Positions 53,570 through 64,000 of a DNA stretch of 64,000 bases are shown piece after piece (the stretch's first letter is position 1; the number at the start of each line of letters is the position of its first letter). Source of the stretch: Rhynchopus sp. YZ270_cl-10 (lineage: Eukaryota; Euglenozoa; Diplonemea; Diplonemida; Diplonemidae); the NCBI GenBank assembly GCA_964035575.1, contig OZ037853.1:590501-654500 (forward strand), given 5' to 3'. The notes under the pieces were generated by a model that was given only the letters and a program-made list of their open reading frames with translations, made no database searches and was not told the DNA's origin. Both the position numbers and the translations under genes were made by a program.

Positions 53570-54304
53570 ATGGATTTGACAATCAAGGGGTGGAATGGAG
53601 TGAAGGATACGGTGGAGCTGGGTGAAGATGACACACCTGCGGTGATGCGTCGGAAGGTGGCGTCTGCGGTGGGGTTGCCTGAAGACGGCTTTGCGATGAG
53701 TTTCGGTGGGGTGGCGATGGACGAAGGATACGACATGACGCAGCTGAGTGCTGGAGACACGGTTGTGTTGACGAAGGTGATGAAATACGAGGCCAGAGCA
53801 GCACTTCATGCGTTGGGTGAGACTGACATCACGGCTGAGAGGCTGAAGACTGTGAGGGATCCTGAGGTGGCATGTTTGCTTCTGCAGGCGGAGGTTGCGA
53901 CGGTGATTCCTAATCGCTTCTTGCAGAAGGCATCGTTGACGAGTCTTGATCTGAGTGCTGAGTCTGTTGTGACTCGCATTGGGTGCGGCTTTCTTAATGA
54001 CTGCACTTCATTGACAAGCATCGACCTGTCTGGGTTGATCCATGTTACACACATTAGTCCCGGCTTCCTTTCTGGATGCAGTTCTTTGTGTACATTGGAC
54101 TTATCACCACTGCACAGTGTCATGCAGATTGACCACTTCTGCTTCCTTGTTAGCTGCACTTCGTTGAGGAGCATCTACCTCACCGGCTGCAGCGATGTTG
54201 TGTCGAGCACAGCGAGGAACGGTGCGCTGGGGCATTTAGTGGTTGAATCCCGTCCGAAACGCAGCAGAGACGAACCACTTGAGGAATCCCGCAAAAGCGA
54301 CTGA
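53570..54304 (+). CDS. Ubl-LRR array protein E
   Basis: 244 aa, intronless. Ubl head with FAMSFGGVAMDEG like A, then LTKVMKYEARAALHALGETD. Three LRRs with variable positions IGCGFLNDC, ISPGFLSGC and IDHFCFLVSC. Cap IYLTGCSDVVS, linker STARNGALGHL (B/D class), tail ESRPKRSRDEPLEESRKSD exactly as in A. The mixture of A-like ends and B/D-like linker suggests recombination or gene conversion between members. Last Ubl-LRR member of the window. Confidence 0.85.
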   Translation: MDLTIKGWNGVKDTVELGEDDTPAVMRRKVASAVGLPEDGFAMSFGGVAMDEGYDMTQLSAGDTVVLTKVMKYEARAALHALGETDITAERLKTVRDPEVACLLLQAEVATVIPNRFLQKASLTSLDLSAESVVTRIGCGFLNDCTSLTSIDLSGLIHVTHISPGFLSGCSSLCTLDLSPLHSVMQIDHFCFLVSCTSLRSIYLTGCSDVVSSTARNGALGHLVVESRPKRSRDEPLEESRKSD

Positions 54305-55142
54305 GACACGCAGAGTGACGCCGCCAGCTGCGCACTGCGACCTCGAAGCTGCACGACACACACCCTCACAGGCCACTCCTCCCGCAAAGCACTGCAGGCA
54401 ACAGAGCTGGAAACGCTGCTGCAGCGGCTGCGGGTGGGCAGGGGTGTCTTATGCGACGGCGACAGGCGGCTGGCCAGGGTGTGCACAAAGGACGGAACGG
54501 TGTTTTGTGTTTCTTTGTGTTTCTTCTTCTGGCCCCCCCTCTTTGCCTTGCTTACATCAAATATCCAAAGACGCTCTCCCACCATGTCTATTCGCCACTT
54601 TTATTGTTCATTTGAGATAAACTTTTCCCCCTTTTGCTATGTGACCTGCCACGACACTTTTCTGCATGAAACTATCTATCTATATGCGTATGCGGACCAC
54701 ATGAGTCCTGGCACCATCCAATTATTCATGGAAGCGTACAACTAGCAAACTCTCCCCCATTTCGTTTCCCGTTTTTCCTGTGTGGGTGAAGATAGTTATT
54801 GACACCGTAGTATTTCTTTGATTTATTATGGTTTGTAGCCAGTCTGAGCCAGTCTGAGTCAGGCTGAGTCAGTCTGAGTCAGTCTGACCTCGCACCCCTC
54901 TCACACTTGAGTGCGAGGAGTGCGAGGGGAGTCCGATCCTCTGCCTGGCACAAAAAACAGTCTGACTCAGACTGGCTACAAACCATGCTATATGGAACCA
55001 TGCACCGTGTGTCGCCACCACCTGTGTGGTCTCCATGCTGCCGGCAATGTGCCTTTCCTTCACCAATTCAAAGCCACTTTACATCTTTACACTTTGCTGA
55101 CTACTCAAAAGACCCCCACACTACCCTTCAACCCTTTCCCTT
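54305..55142. other. Spacer E-ANK, first part
   Basis: Conserved downstream block (to 54502) and a tail shared with B, then AT-rich DNA and a MITE (54830-54984). Nothing else recognised. Confidence 0.55.
54830..54984. mobile_element. 155-bp MITE with AT duplication
   Basis: Ends GGTTTGTAGCCAGTCTGAG and CTCAGACTGGCTACAAACC. AT on both sides (54828-54829, 54985-54986). The left arm repeats AGTCTGAGTC several times; the centre is a GC-rich hairpin (CTCGCACCCCT/AGTGCGAGGGG). Non-coding, would fold as one long hairpin. Confidence 0.75.
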
Positions 55143-55525
55143 TTCCGGCCTGTGTTCACGTGTTGCTGGTGTTGGCAGAGGGCTCTGGGGACCAGTGGGA
55201 GACACATGCTCTCGATGTTGAGGAGGGTCACGTATGTGCGGTGAGGGTAGGGTGTGTGATGCTTAAAGGCAAAGGTCTGTGGGTGGGTGGGGACAAGAGA
55301 GGTTGGGGTGGTGTTGTGAGGGTAGGGGGTACGTGGCGCTTCCCTGCATCGTTATGTGGTGATGATGGGAGGGGAAGCTGTGGCCGGCCGTGGGGTGCTT
55401 TCGTGCATTTGTCTGGCACCTCAGCTTGTCTGTGGTTGCAGCACGAGAGCACCTTTGGCGTTCTTCCTTGCGTGCGGTGGGTGGAGACAGCGGAGTGTTC
55501 TATGGTAGGTGCTGCAGCGTTGTGA
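55143..55525 (+). CDS. Possible coding remnant, unknown
   Basis: A frame ending at 55525 reads like protein for its last ~125 codons (HVLLVLAEGSGDQWETHALD, GKGLWVGGDKRGWGG, GTSACLWLQHESTFGVLPC), with the balanced composition of a beta-propeller-type protein. It has no convincing start: upstream it runs into the MITE. It may be the last exon of a gene or a decayed propeller gene. I do not recognise a family. Confidence 0.3.
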
Positions 55526-55697
55526 CAGCACTGTGGTCGCTGTCAGTGGGGTGAGTGGGAACAGTGTGCAGAGCCGTGTGTGGGGGAGGACTCTCTGATT
55601 GGGTGCTGGACACAGCAAGACTGTGCAGAGCATATCAACACGAACGGCGACAACACACCAACCTCTGTGAACAAACACACCCAGGCACTTCAGGAAG

Positions 55698-56714
55698 ATG
55701 GAATCCGGAGCATCGAAGCCTGAAAAGGACGAGATTGCAAAGGGAATTACTGGGAAGGAGAGGCACGTGGACGCAGTGGACAGCGTGGACGGGAGGACAA
55801 TGCTGCACAGTGCCGTGCTTGGGGGGGACGTGGAGGCAGTGCGGTTTCTTGTGGAGAACGGGGCAGGGAACGTGCGTGACAGGGACGGGAAGGTGCCGCT
55901 GTGGTACGCACTGCAGCACAGGGACGCGGATGTGCGGGGGCGACTTGAGGCGGAGCTGGGGGCGCATGCAGCACAGATCCTTGTGGAGGTGGAGGATGCT
56001 GTGCAGGTGTACCTCACTCACGGTGTCGCCACAACAACAAGAACACCAACAAGAACACCAGGTGTGGCGGTGGATCGGAGCAGTGGATATGCAACGACAG
56101 CACCTCTGACTGACCCTCACATGGACATGGCGAAAGACACGAACACCTCGACTGGAGACAGGCACCTGGGAGAGGACGATCTTGACGGGGACACGGGTGC
56201 ACTGTGGCACACAGACGGACGGAAGGTGGAGTGGCTGAGGAAAACAGAGGACGACAACAAGAACAACAAGAACAGCAATGGAGGTGAAGACCTGCTGTGC
56301 TGGCTGCGTGGTCTGCCAAAGGTGGATCCGCCGTTGGGCTACACAGACGAACACGTGCGGCACATGGAGGCGGGGTTCCGTGTGGTGTGCAAGCGTCTGC
56401 TGGAGGACATGAGAGGACGGAGGGAGGCTGCGAGGACACGTGGTGGGCACGTGGAGGTGGAGGACTGGATGGCGGATGCGGGTGTGGGTGTGGGGGAGAC
56501 AGCTGCGGCTGAGCAGGTGGGTGCGCTGCAGGAGGTGATGGGACACACAGTCGCATTCTTCGAGGACTACCTTGCGCAGTACGTGGAGGGACATGTGGGG
56601 GACGACACACGTGTGGATGAGTCGGAGACACGTCCGCTGATGGAGGAGGTGCGGAGGTGGCTTCGTGTACGTGGAGGTGGAGGTGGGGATCTGAGACAGC
56701 TAGAGATTACCTGA
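55698..56714 (+). CDS. Ankyrin-repeat protein
   Basis: 338 aa, intronless, no signal peptide. Residues 31-90 hold two ankyrin repeats (DGRTMLHSAVLGGDVEAVRF followed by LVENGA; DGKVPLWYALQHRDADV). Residues about 115-200 are low-complexity (TTTRTPTRTPG, then NKNNKNSNG). 205-330 is helical and charged with LLCWLRGLPKVDPPLGYTDE and MLEDMRG-like segments; no known domain seen. The start follows ACCCAG|GCACTTCAGGAAGATGG, a plausible acceptor and short leader. It is the fourth repeat-type protein in this + strand cluster (LRR, WD40, ANK). Unlike its neighbours it lacks the ubiquitin-like head; its N-terminus is short and charged. Confidence 0.75.
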   Translation: MESGASKPEKDEIAKGITGKERHVDAVDSVDGRTMLHSAVLGGDVEAVRFLVENGAGNVRDRDGKVPLWYALQHRDADVRGRLEAELGAHAAQILVEVEDAVQVYLTHGVATTTRTPTRTPGVAVDRSSGYATTAPLTDPHMDMAKDTNTSTGDRHLGEDDLDGDTGALWHTDGRKVEWLRKTEDDNKNNKNSNGGEDLLCWLRGLPKVDPPLGYTDEHVRHMEAGFRVVCKRLLEDMRGRREAARTRGGHVEVEDWMADAGVGVGETAAAEQVGALQEVMGHTVAFFEDYLAQYVEGHVGDDTRVDESETRPLMEEVRRWLRVRGGGGGDLRQLEIT

Positions 56715-57068
56715 AAGCCCCGCAAGGGGGTGAACAGCAATGCACAATGATACACAGAGAGGGAAGGGGGGATACTTTTTATCTCGAAAAGAGGTGCTAC
56801 GATGAGGGGCGAATGTGGAGGACGAAACAACCTCATGACATCCGCCACGTGGAATACTTAACCCTGTAGACCACGAGAGCATCTACCACAACCGCAAACG
56901 AAAACGGGCCCCAGGAGAGAGGGCCCAAAAGGCACAGAACAAACGAAAAGACAATGATACGATACCAAGCCTCGCACAGGTATCCAGAAAAAAAGCAAAG
57001 CCACTGTACAGAACAGCGAACGAAAAAACGGGGGAAGAAAGTTTTAGTGCAAAAACAGAAGGTGGTCT
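56715..57068. other. Spacer after ankyrin gene
   Basis: No gene seen. A/G-rich on the + strand (AAAAGACAATG, GAACGAAAAAACGGG), leading into GC-rich coding-like DNA on the - strand. Confidence 0.5.
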
Positions 57069-58440
57069 ATAATAATCTACTGACAGACATCGTCCGTCCA
57101 CACACAAAACCGCCACCGTCGACCACCACGCCGTCCTACGAGGGGTCGGCCCTGTCGCGACAGCTCGCCCCGTACCTTACTCGGAACAGGTTCTCCAGGA
57201 CTGTTTCCCCCCACCCTGACTGCACAGTGGCCCTTCTCCAGCACAGCAACCACCACGGCGTTGTCCCCGACCACCGGAACACTTCGGGTGCCACGCACAG
57301 CATGCAGCATGCAGCACCAAGGCCACGCACGCAACTCCCACGCGACGTCTCCTGCGCAATCACCGCCGCCCACGAAGTCTGCCATGCCCATGTACGCAGC
57401 CCTCCTGTCCGCCTGGACGCACGCAACTCCCAGAAAGCCAGTGCGTCCCTCAGCACACCCAGCGTCTCGGCCAGGGTCCCCCCGCACGTGCCCCCGGACG
57501 CTCCCTGCTCAGGTGCAGCTGCTGGACCTGCAGCATGAAGTCGCGGGAGGACTCCTGCCTGCGTCTGCTGCATGCACAGCATCACCTCCCCCATGCTCGT
57601 CTACTGGGGATGGTTGCTGTGCTGTTGGTGTTATAGCTGCTGCTGCTCCTGTGCCTGCTCGTTCAGCTCCTCCACAGGGGAGCGGGGTAGCGAGAAGCCC
57701 CGTGGTGGCAAGAAGCTCCGCAGACGCGTCTCTACTTCCTCCAGTCCCAACCCCTCACCCAGCGGTGATGGTGGCTGCCAGCCGCAAGCACAGCGACTCT
57801 CATGCGGCGCGGTTCTCGGGTGTCTGCTCTGCCCTGATCAGCGCCAGCACCGCTGAGGTGAGTACCCTCGATGCCCGCTGCCGACCTGCTGTGCGGCGCA
57901 CTCCGCAACGAAGGCCTCCACCACCACCACTACCACCCCCAGCTCCCCGTACCGGAACTTCTTCGTCACCCCGTGGTGGGGGAGCTGCTCCGGCCGGATG
58001 CCGAACCGGCCGAACACCTCAGTGGGTGGAACCACTCTCGTGCCGCCTTTGCGGGGAGTCGCTGAGCTCATCCTGCAGAGGATAAGGACAAGAAAACACA
58101 CATCACTCTGAAACAAAAAAAACCCAAAATGCCACTCTTCATGTGGACACATGTGTCCCAGCACGTGGCACCGCTATCGTTCCCTCAGAGTGCGCCACTG
58201 CGATGACTCATCCGCAGTGCTGTTCTCCCTCTCGAGGGGCGATCCACCCAACACGAAGGTGTGGTTGCACAAAAAGAAATACCGCGTAAACAGATGTTTC
58301 CCCAGACAAGACTTCGTATGCCCCATCTGTCTGATAGCATGCACGAAGCCCTCATTGTCCACAAGCAGGAGGGTCCCACTCTCAGAGGAACCGCTCTCCA
58401 CTGCAGCTCTGATGATGCTTGAAGGCATCGCTGTCTAAGC
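57069..58440 (-). mobile_element. Fossil retroelement remains with RNase H-like segment
   Basis: On the - strand, 58174-58428 carries an RNase H-type signature (LLLVDNEGFVHAIRQMG, then ENSTADESS) like that of DIRS- or Ty3-type elements. Coding-like GC-rich sequence continues on the same strand to about 57069 but is interrupted several times. Treated as a broken, moderately old copy. Family is most likely DIRS/LTR kin; terminal repeats were not found. Confidence 0.5.
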
Positions 58441-60060
58441 CTCTAGCAAGAAGATGTCCCGGTGCGACGCTGTTCACCCATTGTCCCCAGTCTGCCCCGG
58501 CCTGGGTGTCGTCCAGGTGTTACCAGACAATGCCCCATTCGGTTGTACTCACGTCAGTCCACATTACTGTGTTCTATGCGGACGTGGGGTGAAATAATGG
58601 CTTTTTTCGATTTTGAAATAATGCATAAGAAAATTTTATTTTTTCGCGCGCGCTTCGCGCGCGCGCCTCCCTGCCGGAACTAGGGGTGAGAGGCTCTTGC
58701 TCCTGCGAATGTTCGAATTCGAGGGGCAACATCCGAGACTGATCAGGGATATTGCTAACTTTCGAGATTTTGGGATTTCGTGGGGCGATGGTCGAAAAAA
58801 GGGGGGGAGTGCTGACGCTAAGGCCGGCTGGCCGGTCATATAAAAAAACTTTTTTTGACCTTTTTTTTTTTCCAGTCGAGCTCGGGCGCGCGAAGCGCGC
58901 CCGGGTCCCCACCTGAGCTCAAGTTGGGGGTCTCCGGCGGAATGTAAGAATTCCGTGGTTGTCCAACTGCGGAGTTCGGCACTTCACTGATCTTTACACC
59001 AGGCAGACGGGGCACACGAATTATCAGTAACTTCAGTACATTTACAAAAGAAACGGCGGTCATGGCACCCAAAGGTTCCTGGCGAAGCCACGGTACGCAA
59101 CATTTCTAAAAATTGCGCTTAAAATTGCTCATTTTTACTGCCAAACTCTGTCATGGGAAGGGTGGGTTGCAAGTTTGCGCCGCAGGCGCACGGTACGCTA
59201 CTTTTTGTCTTTCGCCATGCTGCATGCTTCCTTTTCCTTCGGCGCTTGACCAATTGAGTCGCGTTCTGGCTGTGACGGGGTCACGTTGTTCACGAGGCGA
59301 GAGACTCGTGTGAAGTACCAACGGTACGGGACTTTTTTTTTTTGGACTTTCGCCCCCCCTTTTTTCCCCCCTTATTTGGACTTTCCGAGCCAATTGCGGG
59401 ATATGGTGGGGTCACTTCGGAGAAATGGACTAATTTTTAGTTTTGGTAAATTTCCCGCTACTACTTTTAAACAGAGAAAATTTTCTTAAAAAATTTTCTT
59501 ATAGAATTTGTGAAATAATACTTCACACTTAGCGCCAGGTCCGGTTCTATGACGATGTGATGAAAAAAATTCCGTTTCGGGTGCATGAATGCGTCGATCT
59601 CAGCCATCTCCGCAAGTCATCAGAGATCTCTACCCCCTCCACCTCCCAGTCCAGTTCGCCTCTCACGATCTTAGTGTACCCACTGATGCACCATAGTGTA
59701 GCGTCATAGGCCCGAGGACATTGTCACGTTGCCCCACCTTCACGCAGACACCGCTCAATCCTCAAACATGCCGGCACATAAGAGGAGGGGGGTTGTATTT
59801 GCCCCAGATGGGTATCCTGTCTGACTTCACTTTCGTAATAGCTTCAGGGTTTGTCATCCAAGCTGTAAACCCTGTGTCCATTCCCGCTTCCGCTGTTGTG
59901 ATAGTCGGTGCACGTTGATGGTGGAGGCTGGGAACGAGAAAAAAAGGTTCAGTTTCACCTTGGCTGGACGGTGGCTTACCTAGTCCGGTCCACGTCAGGG
60001 AGGACTCTCGTATGACACCTCGTTCTCATACCTCCCGATAGCCCTCCCGCAACCCCCCCC
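58441..60060. other. Repeat-rich spacer with GC hairpins
   Basis: Two long GC palindromes (58644-58666, 58886-58907; CGCGCGAAGCGCGC type) belong to the same repeat family as 9298-9319, in opposite orientation. Then comes the inverted partner of the 5345-5500 repeat (59155-59285) and a GGGGTCACTTCGGAGAAATG copy (59400-59445). No gene. Confidence 0.6.
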
Positions 60061-60063
60061 GTA

Positions 60064-62720
60064 TCACTGTAGTGAAGACAGCAGATGGGCTTCCAGCGTG
60101 CGTCGACCCCTCGTGTTCGTCCTCAAGTATCGAACCGTCTCCGCCTCGTTCGCGTGCTGTGGGAGGAGCTCCCGCAGCTCACTTCTCTGCACCCCCCTCT
60201 TCTCCACCTCCTGGATCGTCCCCCGACGCAACGAATGTAGCCATGCGTTGGGAAGCACATTCTTTATACGTTTGAGGCCTTCGTACACAGATGAGTTCCC
60301 ACCGAAGACCAGACGCTCTCTCGTCCGTGATGCTGCATGAAGCGTACCGCTGCCACCAGTCTCCCTGGAGGCGTGTTGATGGGGCCGCCATCTTGCATCC
60401 CTTCTCCCGCGCAAAGAAGTCCCCCCTACGGTGTCCAGCCTCTGAGGGGTGTCCGAGCGGAATTCTCTCCAATCTAGCTTCGCTATGAAGCGCAGGTCGG
60501 GCACGCGAGCTCTCTATATCCACACAATCACTGCAGCCGGCTTGTTCCCTTGCGCCCACAGCGTCTCTATTGTCGAAGCTTCTGTGGTGGTCATTGGTGC
60601 CTGTCGCGGGCAGATCATCGTGCTCAGACGTGTAAGTCCCTTCGCCTCCAGCAGCTTCTGCGTCCGCACCCCTCGCATGGTCACCTCCACGTAGCTCTGT
60701 GTGCAGTCTTCGGGGAGGCGATGCCAGATCCTGCGTATCCGATGAGGTCGAAGGGGAGGCTGTCGAGGTGCGTAGCTTTCCACTCCACAAAGCGGTCGAA
60801 GACCCGGTCCTGCTCCGCAGCGGTACTTAGGGGTGTTCGCAAACTGACCCAACTGGTCCCGTTGCAGCGTCGGGTGTAGCAGTTCCTTCCCGTCGCGTTC
60901 CGCGAACACCATGTTTTCCACTCCCTTGCGTCTCGTGTTCTGCTAGTTGCGGTGGGGACAGCACATCGCGAGACGGGGTAAAGATGGGTCTGTAACGCTC
61001 TTCACCACATCCCGTTTCGTTCCATTTGTTCGCTTTGGGTTGTTTGTCCCGATTCGTCCGGGTTCGTTTGGAGTTGTTGCTACTGCTGCCGATATTTTCC
61101 CTAGTTTCGACAGCGAAACGTTTCCCCATGTATTGCACGGGAAACAATAATATTATGACAAACAGCAGGGTGGTTCCGTGCATATCATAGAACCCGGCAC
61201 CTTGTGTGTCTCCCAAAAAACCAAAAGCGTTGTGTGAAGTTTTGAAGGAAGGAAAAATAAAAGCCCCTTTTCCTCCTTTCCTCTCGAGGGTCGCAGACGG
61301 GTCGAACCACGACCGCTGTAGTTGTTGTTGTTTTTCGCTGTAGCGCCGCTTTGTGCCCACAAAGCGTGAGTTCGTTGACGCTGCTACCAGCATCGCTGCA
61401 CGGCGTCGGGGGGTGGTCGACGTTCCCATAGACGTACGGAACGGAACGCCCTGGCTGCCTCCAGCCCCATCGTAAAACGATAATGCACACACTAGGTCGC
61501 AGAGGACCACGAGGAGGTGCCCATGGTCTTACCCTTCAGAATCTTCTGAATTAGGTTCAGCGATCCGTGGGCCGCGTCCCGTGTGTCCCCTTCCTTCTCA
61601 CGTACTTCGCGAGTTGCTCCAAAAGCTCGGCATGTCTGAAGCGATCGAGCTCCTGCCTGGTGGGGTTGAGGGTAACGCCCTCCGCATCAGGCATCATGTC
61701 GTCGTGGTCACTGCGGTCGTCCAGAGGGAATTCCTGCTCGGCCTCGTAGGCAGTGACGCTGTTCTGCACATCAGTGCCGCGCACCACCGGCGCAGCCATG
61801 AACCATCTCTTCACTGCCTCGGCCGCAACAGCCCGCTCCTGCTCCTCTGTCGCCACCGTTGCCTTCGGGATGCCACACGAAGAAGGGAATCGTCATTCCC
61901 CCTCCCAGGACGGCAATTGTGGCCAATAGTCGCCCGACCCTTCACGGCCAGCTTCACCTCGTCCTGCTTGTTCACAACATACAGACAGAGCCTATGGGAC
62001 CCTGAAATGGCAAGCTTTCTTTTCCCGCTTGACAGCAGCCTGACTCAACCCGTCTTCGCATATTTGGCCCCTCTCGAGCTTGTCGCTTGCTCACCTGCAG
62101 AGCTTCATCTTGCACTCGAATTTGAGTTCTCTGGCATTGTACGACAGATCTTCTGGATTCGCTGAAATTCGTCCTGAAGCTTTTGCGGAGGTGCCAGCAG
62201 GTCTCGTGCAATGCAATGCGCGCATCGTTTTGTTGCACTTCTGCATCGTCTTCCAAACCAACTCGATTGGGGTGGGGCAGCTTCACCTACACCTTTTCCA
62301 GAATTTTTGCGTCTGCGTCGTCACCCCGGGTACGCTTTGCCGCAGGTGTAAGGGACCTCGGATATGCACTGAACCAATTTTTTCCGGTGCTTGGTGTCGA
62401 GTGCAACTCAAGCGCGATACAGGCCTCTTTGCTTTTCCACATACTGAGCAAGAAACACGGATTTTCAGCAAGTTTTGTGCAGTCGTCCATCTGGATAAGG
62501 TATTCCCTACCTTTGCTGTGTCTAAGGATGGACGGTTCGAGTCAGCCTCACCCCCCACCTGAACTTCTGAGAACTTATCCCATTTTTTTTCCAATGTCAG
62601 TGGAAGTAACAGGGAATGGGATTTTAGGGGCAACAGCGGATGAAGGACAACAAGATGTGCCAGCACAGCGCCTGATGTGAGTGGCGAGTTGACTCCTGTA
62701 TGGTTCTTCCGAAACTCCAT
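60064..62720 (-). mobile_element. Fossil tyrosine-recombinase element
   Basis: On the - strand, the frame at 60064-60504 contains HSLRRG, later a PQHAN and an RYL motif: the spacing and wording of a tyrosine recombinase (DIRS, Ngaro or Crypton type). Further - strand coding-like stretches (60514-60921; 61557-61856, an acidic helical segment) lie upstream in the element's reading direction. The copy is broken, with several interruptions. With the RNase H-like remains at 57.1-58.4 kb it may be one DIRS-type insertion rearranged, or two elements. Confidence 0.5.
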
Positions 62721-64000
62721 CAGTTGTTCGTTTTCCTCAGCGGTAGACGTATTCGGTGGAGAAGGTGAATGAGGTGAGTGAGAAGTGTTTCTCGAAATTC
62801 GCGTTCGCGTTCGCGTTCACTTCCCAGAACTTGAGTGCTCCTTTCTGCGTATTTTGCTGTAGCGAAAGCGGTATACTTGAAAAACTTGATCCACCCCTGC
62901 AAAAAGAATAGCAGATGTGGCACCAAGGTGTGCTGAAAGAGTGGCCTGATCCCATTTACTGAGCTATACCGGACAAAGACGTACCCGTACCGTAATGTGA
63001 ACGGGGGCGGTACACGACCGCTCGTAATGAAAACATCTAGTATCTAGTTTGTAGAGCGAGTTCAAGGTCCGCTCTCTAGCAGCAACAAAATAAACATCAA
63101 AACTAACCAGTCATTCCAATGGGAGGAACAAATGACTGGTACCTCCTCATTCACTACACTACGGCGAGACTGGAACACGCAAAAGGCGCACAACACTGTA
63201 TCGGTCACATGACCACGGGGGGTCACCTACAACCTCCAAAACCCCATTTTTCTTGGGGGGGACCACGGTCCCCCCCAAACCCCTGTAAAAATCCGGATTT
63301 TTCTGGGGAAAATATTGGGGGGGGGGGCATGGTTCCCCCCGGTCCCCCTTGGCGGAAACCCTGGTAATTTTTAATTCTCCCCGGTATCACATATGATACT
63401 GTGTTTCCATGGATACACCTGGAAAGGAGTTCCGTGCTATTCACAGAACTCGATAGGCGATTGAGCGTATCTAAGAACAACCAAAACAAAAGAAAGTACA
63501 AGAAGATAATAAAAAATGCAGGAAAAATAGACAAAGGGAAGCCTCTTTTTTACTTTCAACGGATGTCATCCGGGGGGGGAGGGGGGGGGTCTCCGGGGGG
63601 GTGAGCGGACAAGTTTGGTAATTTGGCAACGGGGGGGTCTAGTACAAAACCGTGGTCACATGGATTTTATGAATTTTCTTCAAAATTTTTTTTTTCGAAT
63701 TTTATTTATTTGGAAAGATCGGTTACGAAAACGTTCAATTCCGGGGTCGCACGATTTTTTTTATGCCTCTGTGGATGGTTAGGTGATTTTTGGCTGTGGT
63801 ACCCCCTTTGGGAACGTTTCTACGCAGGTTTCTTAAGGAATTCCTTAAGAAAACCTCCTCTTTGGGTCGCAGCACAGTGGCGTCTCTAAGTTGGATTTCT
63901 TTTGAAGAAGGTTTTCGATTTTTTTCCTTTGGATTTATTTTTTACGAATCTTTCAATTCCGACCATTTTTTTTATTCAGGAACACACTCCACGGTACGCA
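62721..64000. other. Repeat-rich end of window
   Basis: No gene recognised. Holds a dispersed repeat (63418-63540), C/G-runs forming an imperfect palindrome (63243-63360; GGGGGGGACCACGGTCCCCCC) and AT-rich DNA at the edge. AATTCCTTAAGAAA/TTTCTTAAGGAATT near 63830-63850 is a short palindrome. Confidence 0.5.

Overview
The window is nuclear DNA of a protist. It has long intergenic regions full of poly-A/poly-T runs, spliceosomal GT-AG introns, many short inverted-repeat transposons and GC-rich coding exons. Every gene I can support lies on the + strand. Most starts follow a pyrimidine-rich stretch, an AG and a short leader ending AAATGG. That layout, plus the style of the leucine-rich repeats, fits a euglenozoan with spliced-leader trans-splicing. 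A diplonemid-like organism fits better than a compact kinetoplastid because cis introns are present. This assignment is inference only.

Layout. 1-12.0 kb: AT-rich, gene-free, with homopolymers, at least eight miniature inverted-repeat elements, several dispersed repeats and a 40-copy 8-bp minisatellite. 12.05-17.84 kb: a three-exon SOS1/NHE-type Na+/H+ antiporter (1,700 aa) with a cyclic-nucleotide-binding-like domain. 17.8-21.4 kb: repeats. 21.5-23.7 and 25.1-27.0 kb: a duplicated three-exon MOSC/mARC-like molybdenum protein with a C-terminal membrane anchor. 30.3-37.4 kb: a three-exon WD40 plus coiled-coil protein (1,421 aa). Its first intron holds a 2.07-kb hAT-like element that itself contains a TA-target MITE. 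37.4-57 kb: intergenic DNA turns G/T-rich and segmentally duplicated, and carries most of an array of ubiquitin-like/leucine-rich-repeat (Ubl-LRR) genes. 57-63 kb: broken retroelement remains on the - strand and further repeats.

The most interesting system is the Ubl-LRR array: five members (A-E at 27.8, 42.9, 45.6, 47.7 and 53.6 kb) with a near-identical ubiquitin-like head, 3 or 4 LRRs that vary at a few positions, a variable linker and a basic tail. A sixth gene (51.7 kb) joins a diverged Ubl-like head to a WD40 propeller, and an ankyrin-repeat gene follows at 55.7 kb. The cluster looks like a modular, rapidly duplicating recognition or adaptor family. Member D was broken by two separate retrotransposition events, each flanked by a 19-bp target-site duplication.

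Paralogous copies supply natural empty sites for two MITE insertions, so boundaries and target duplications can be read directly from the sequence. Functions are inferred from motifs by eye; no database search was run.
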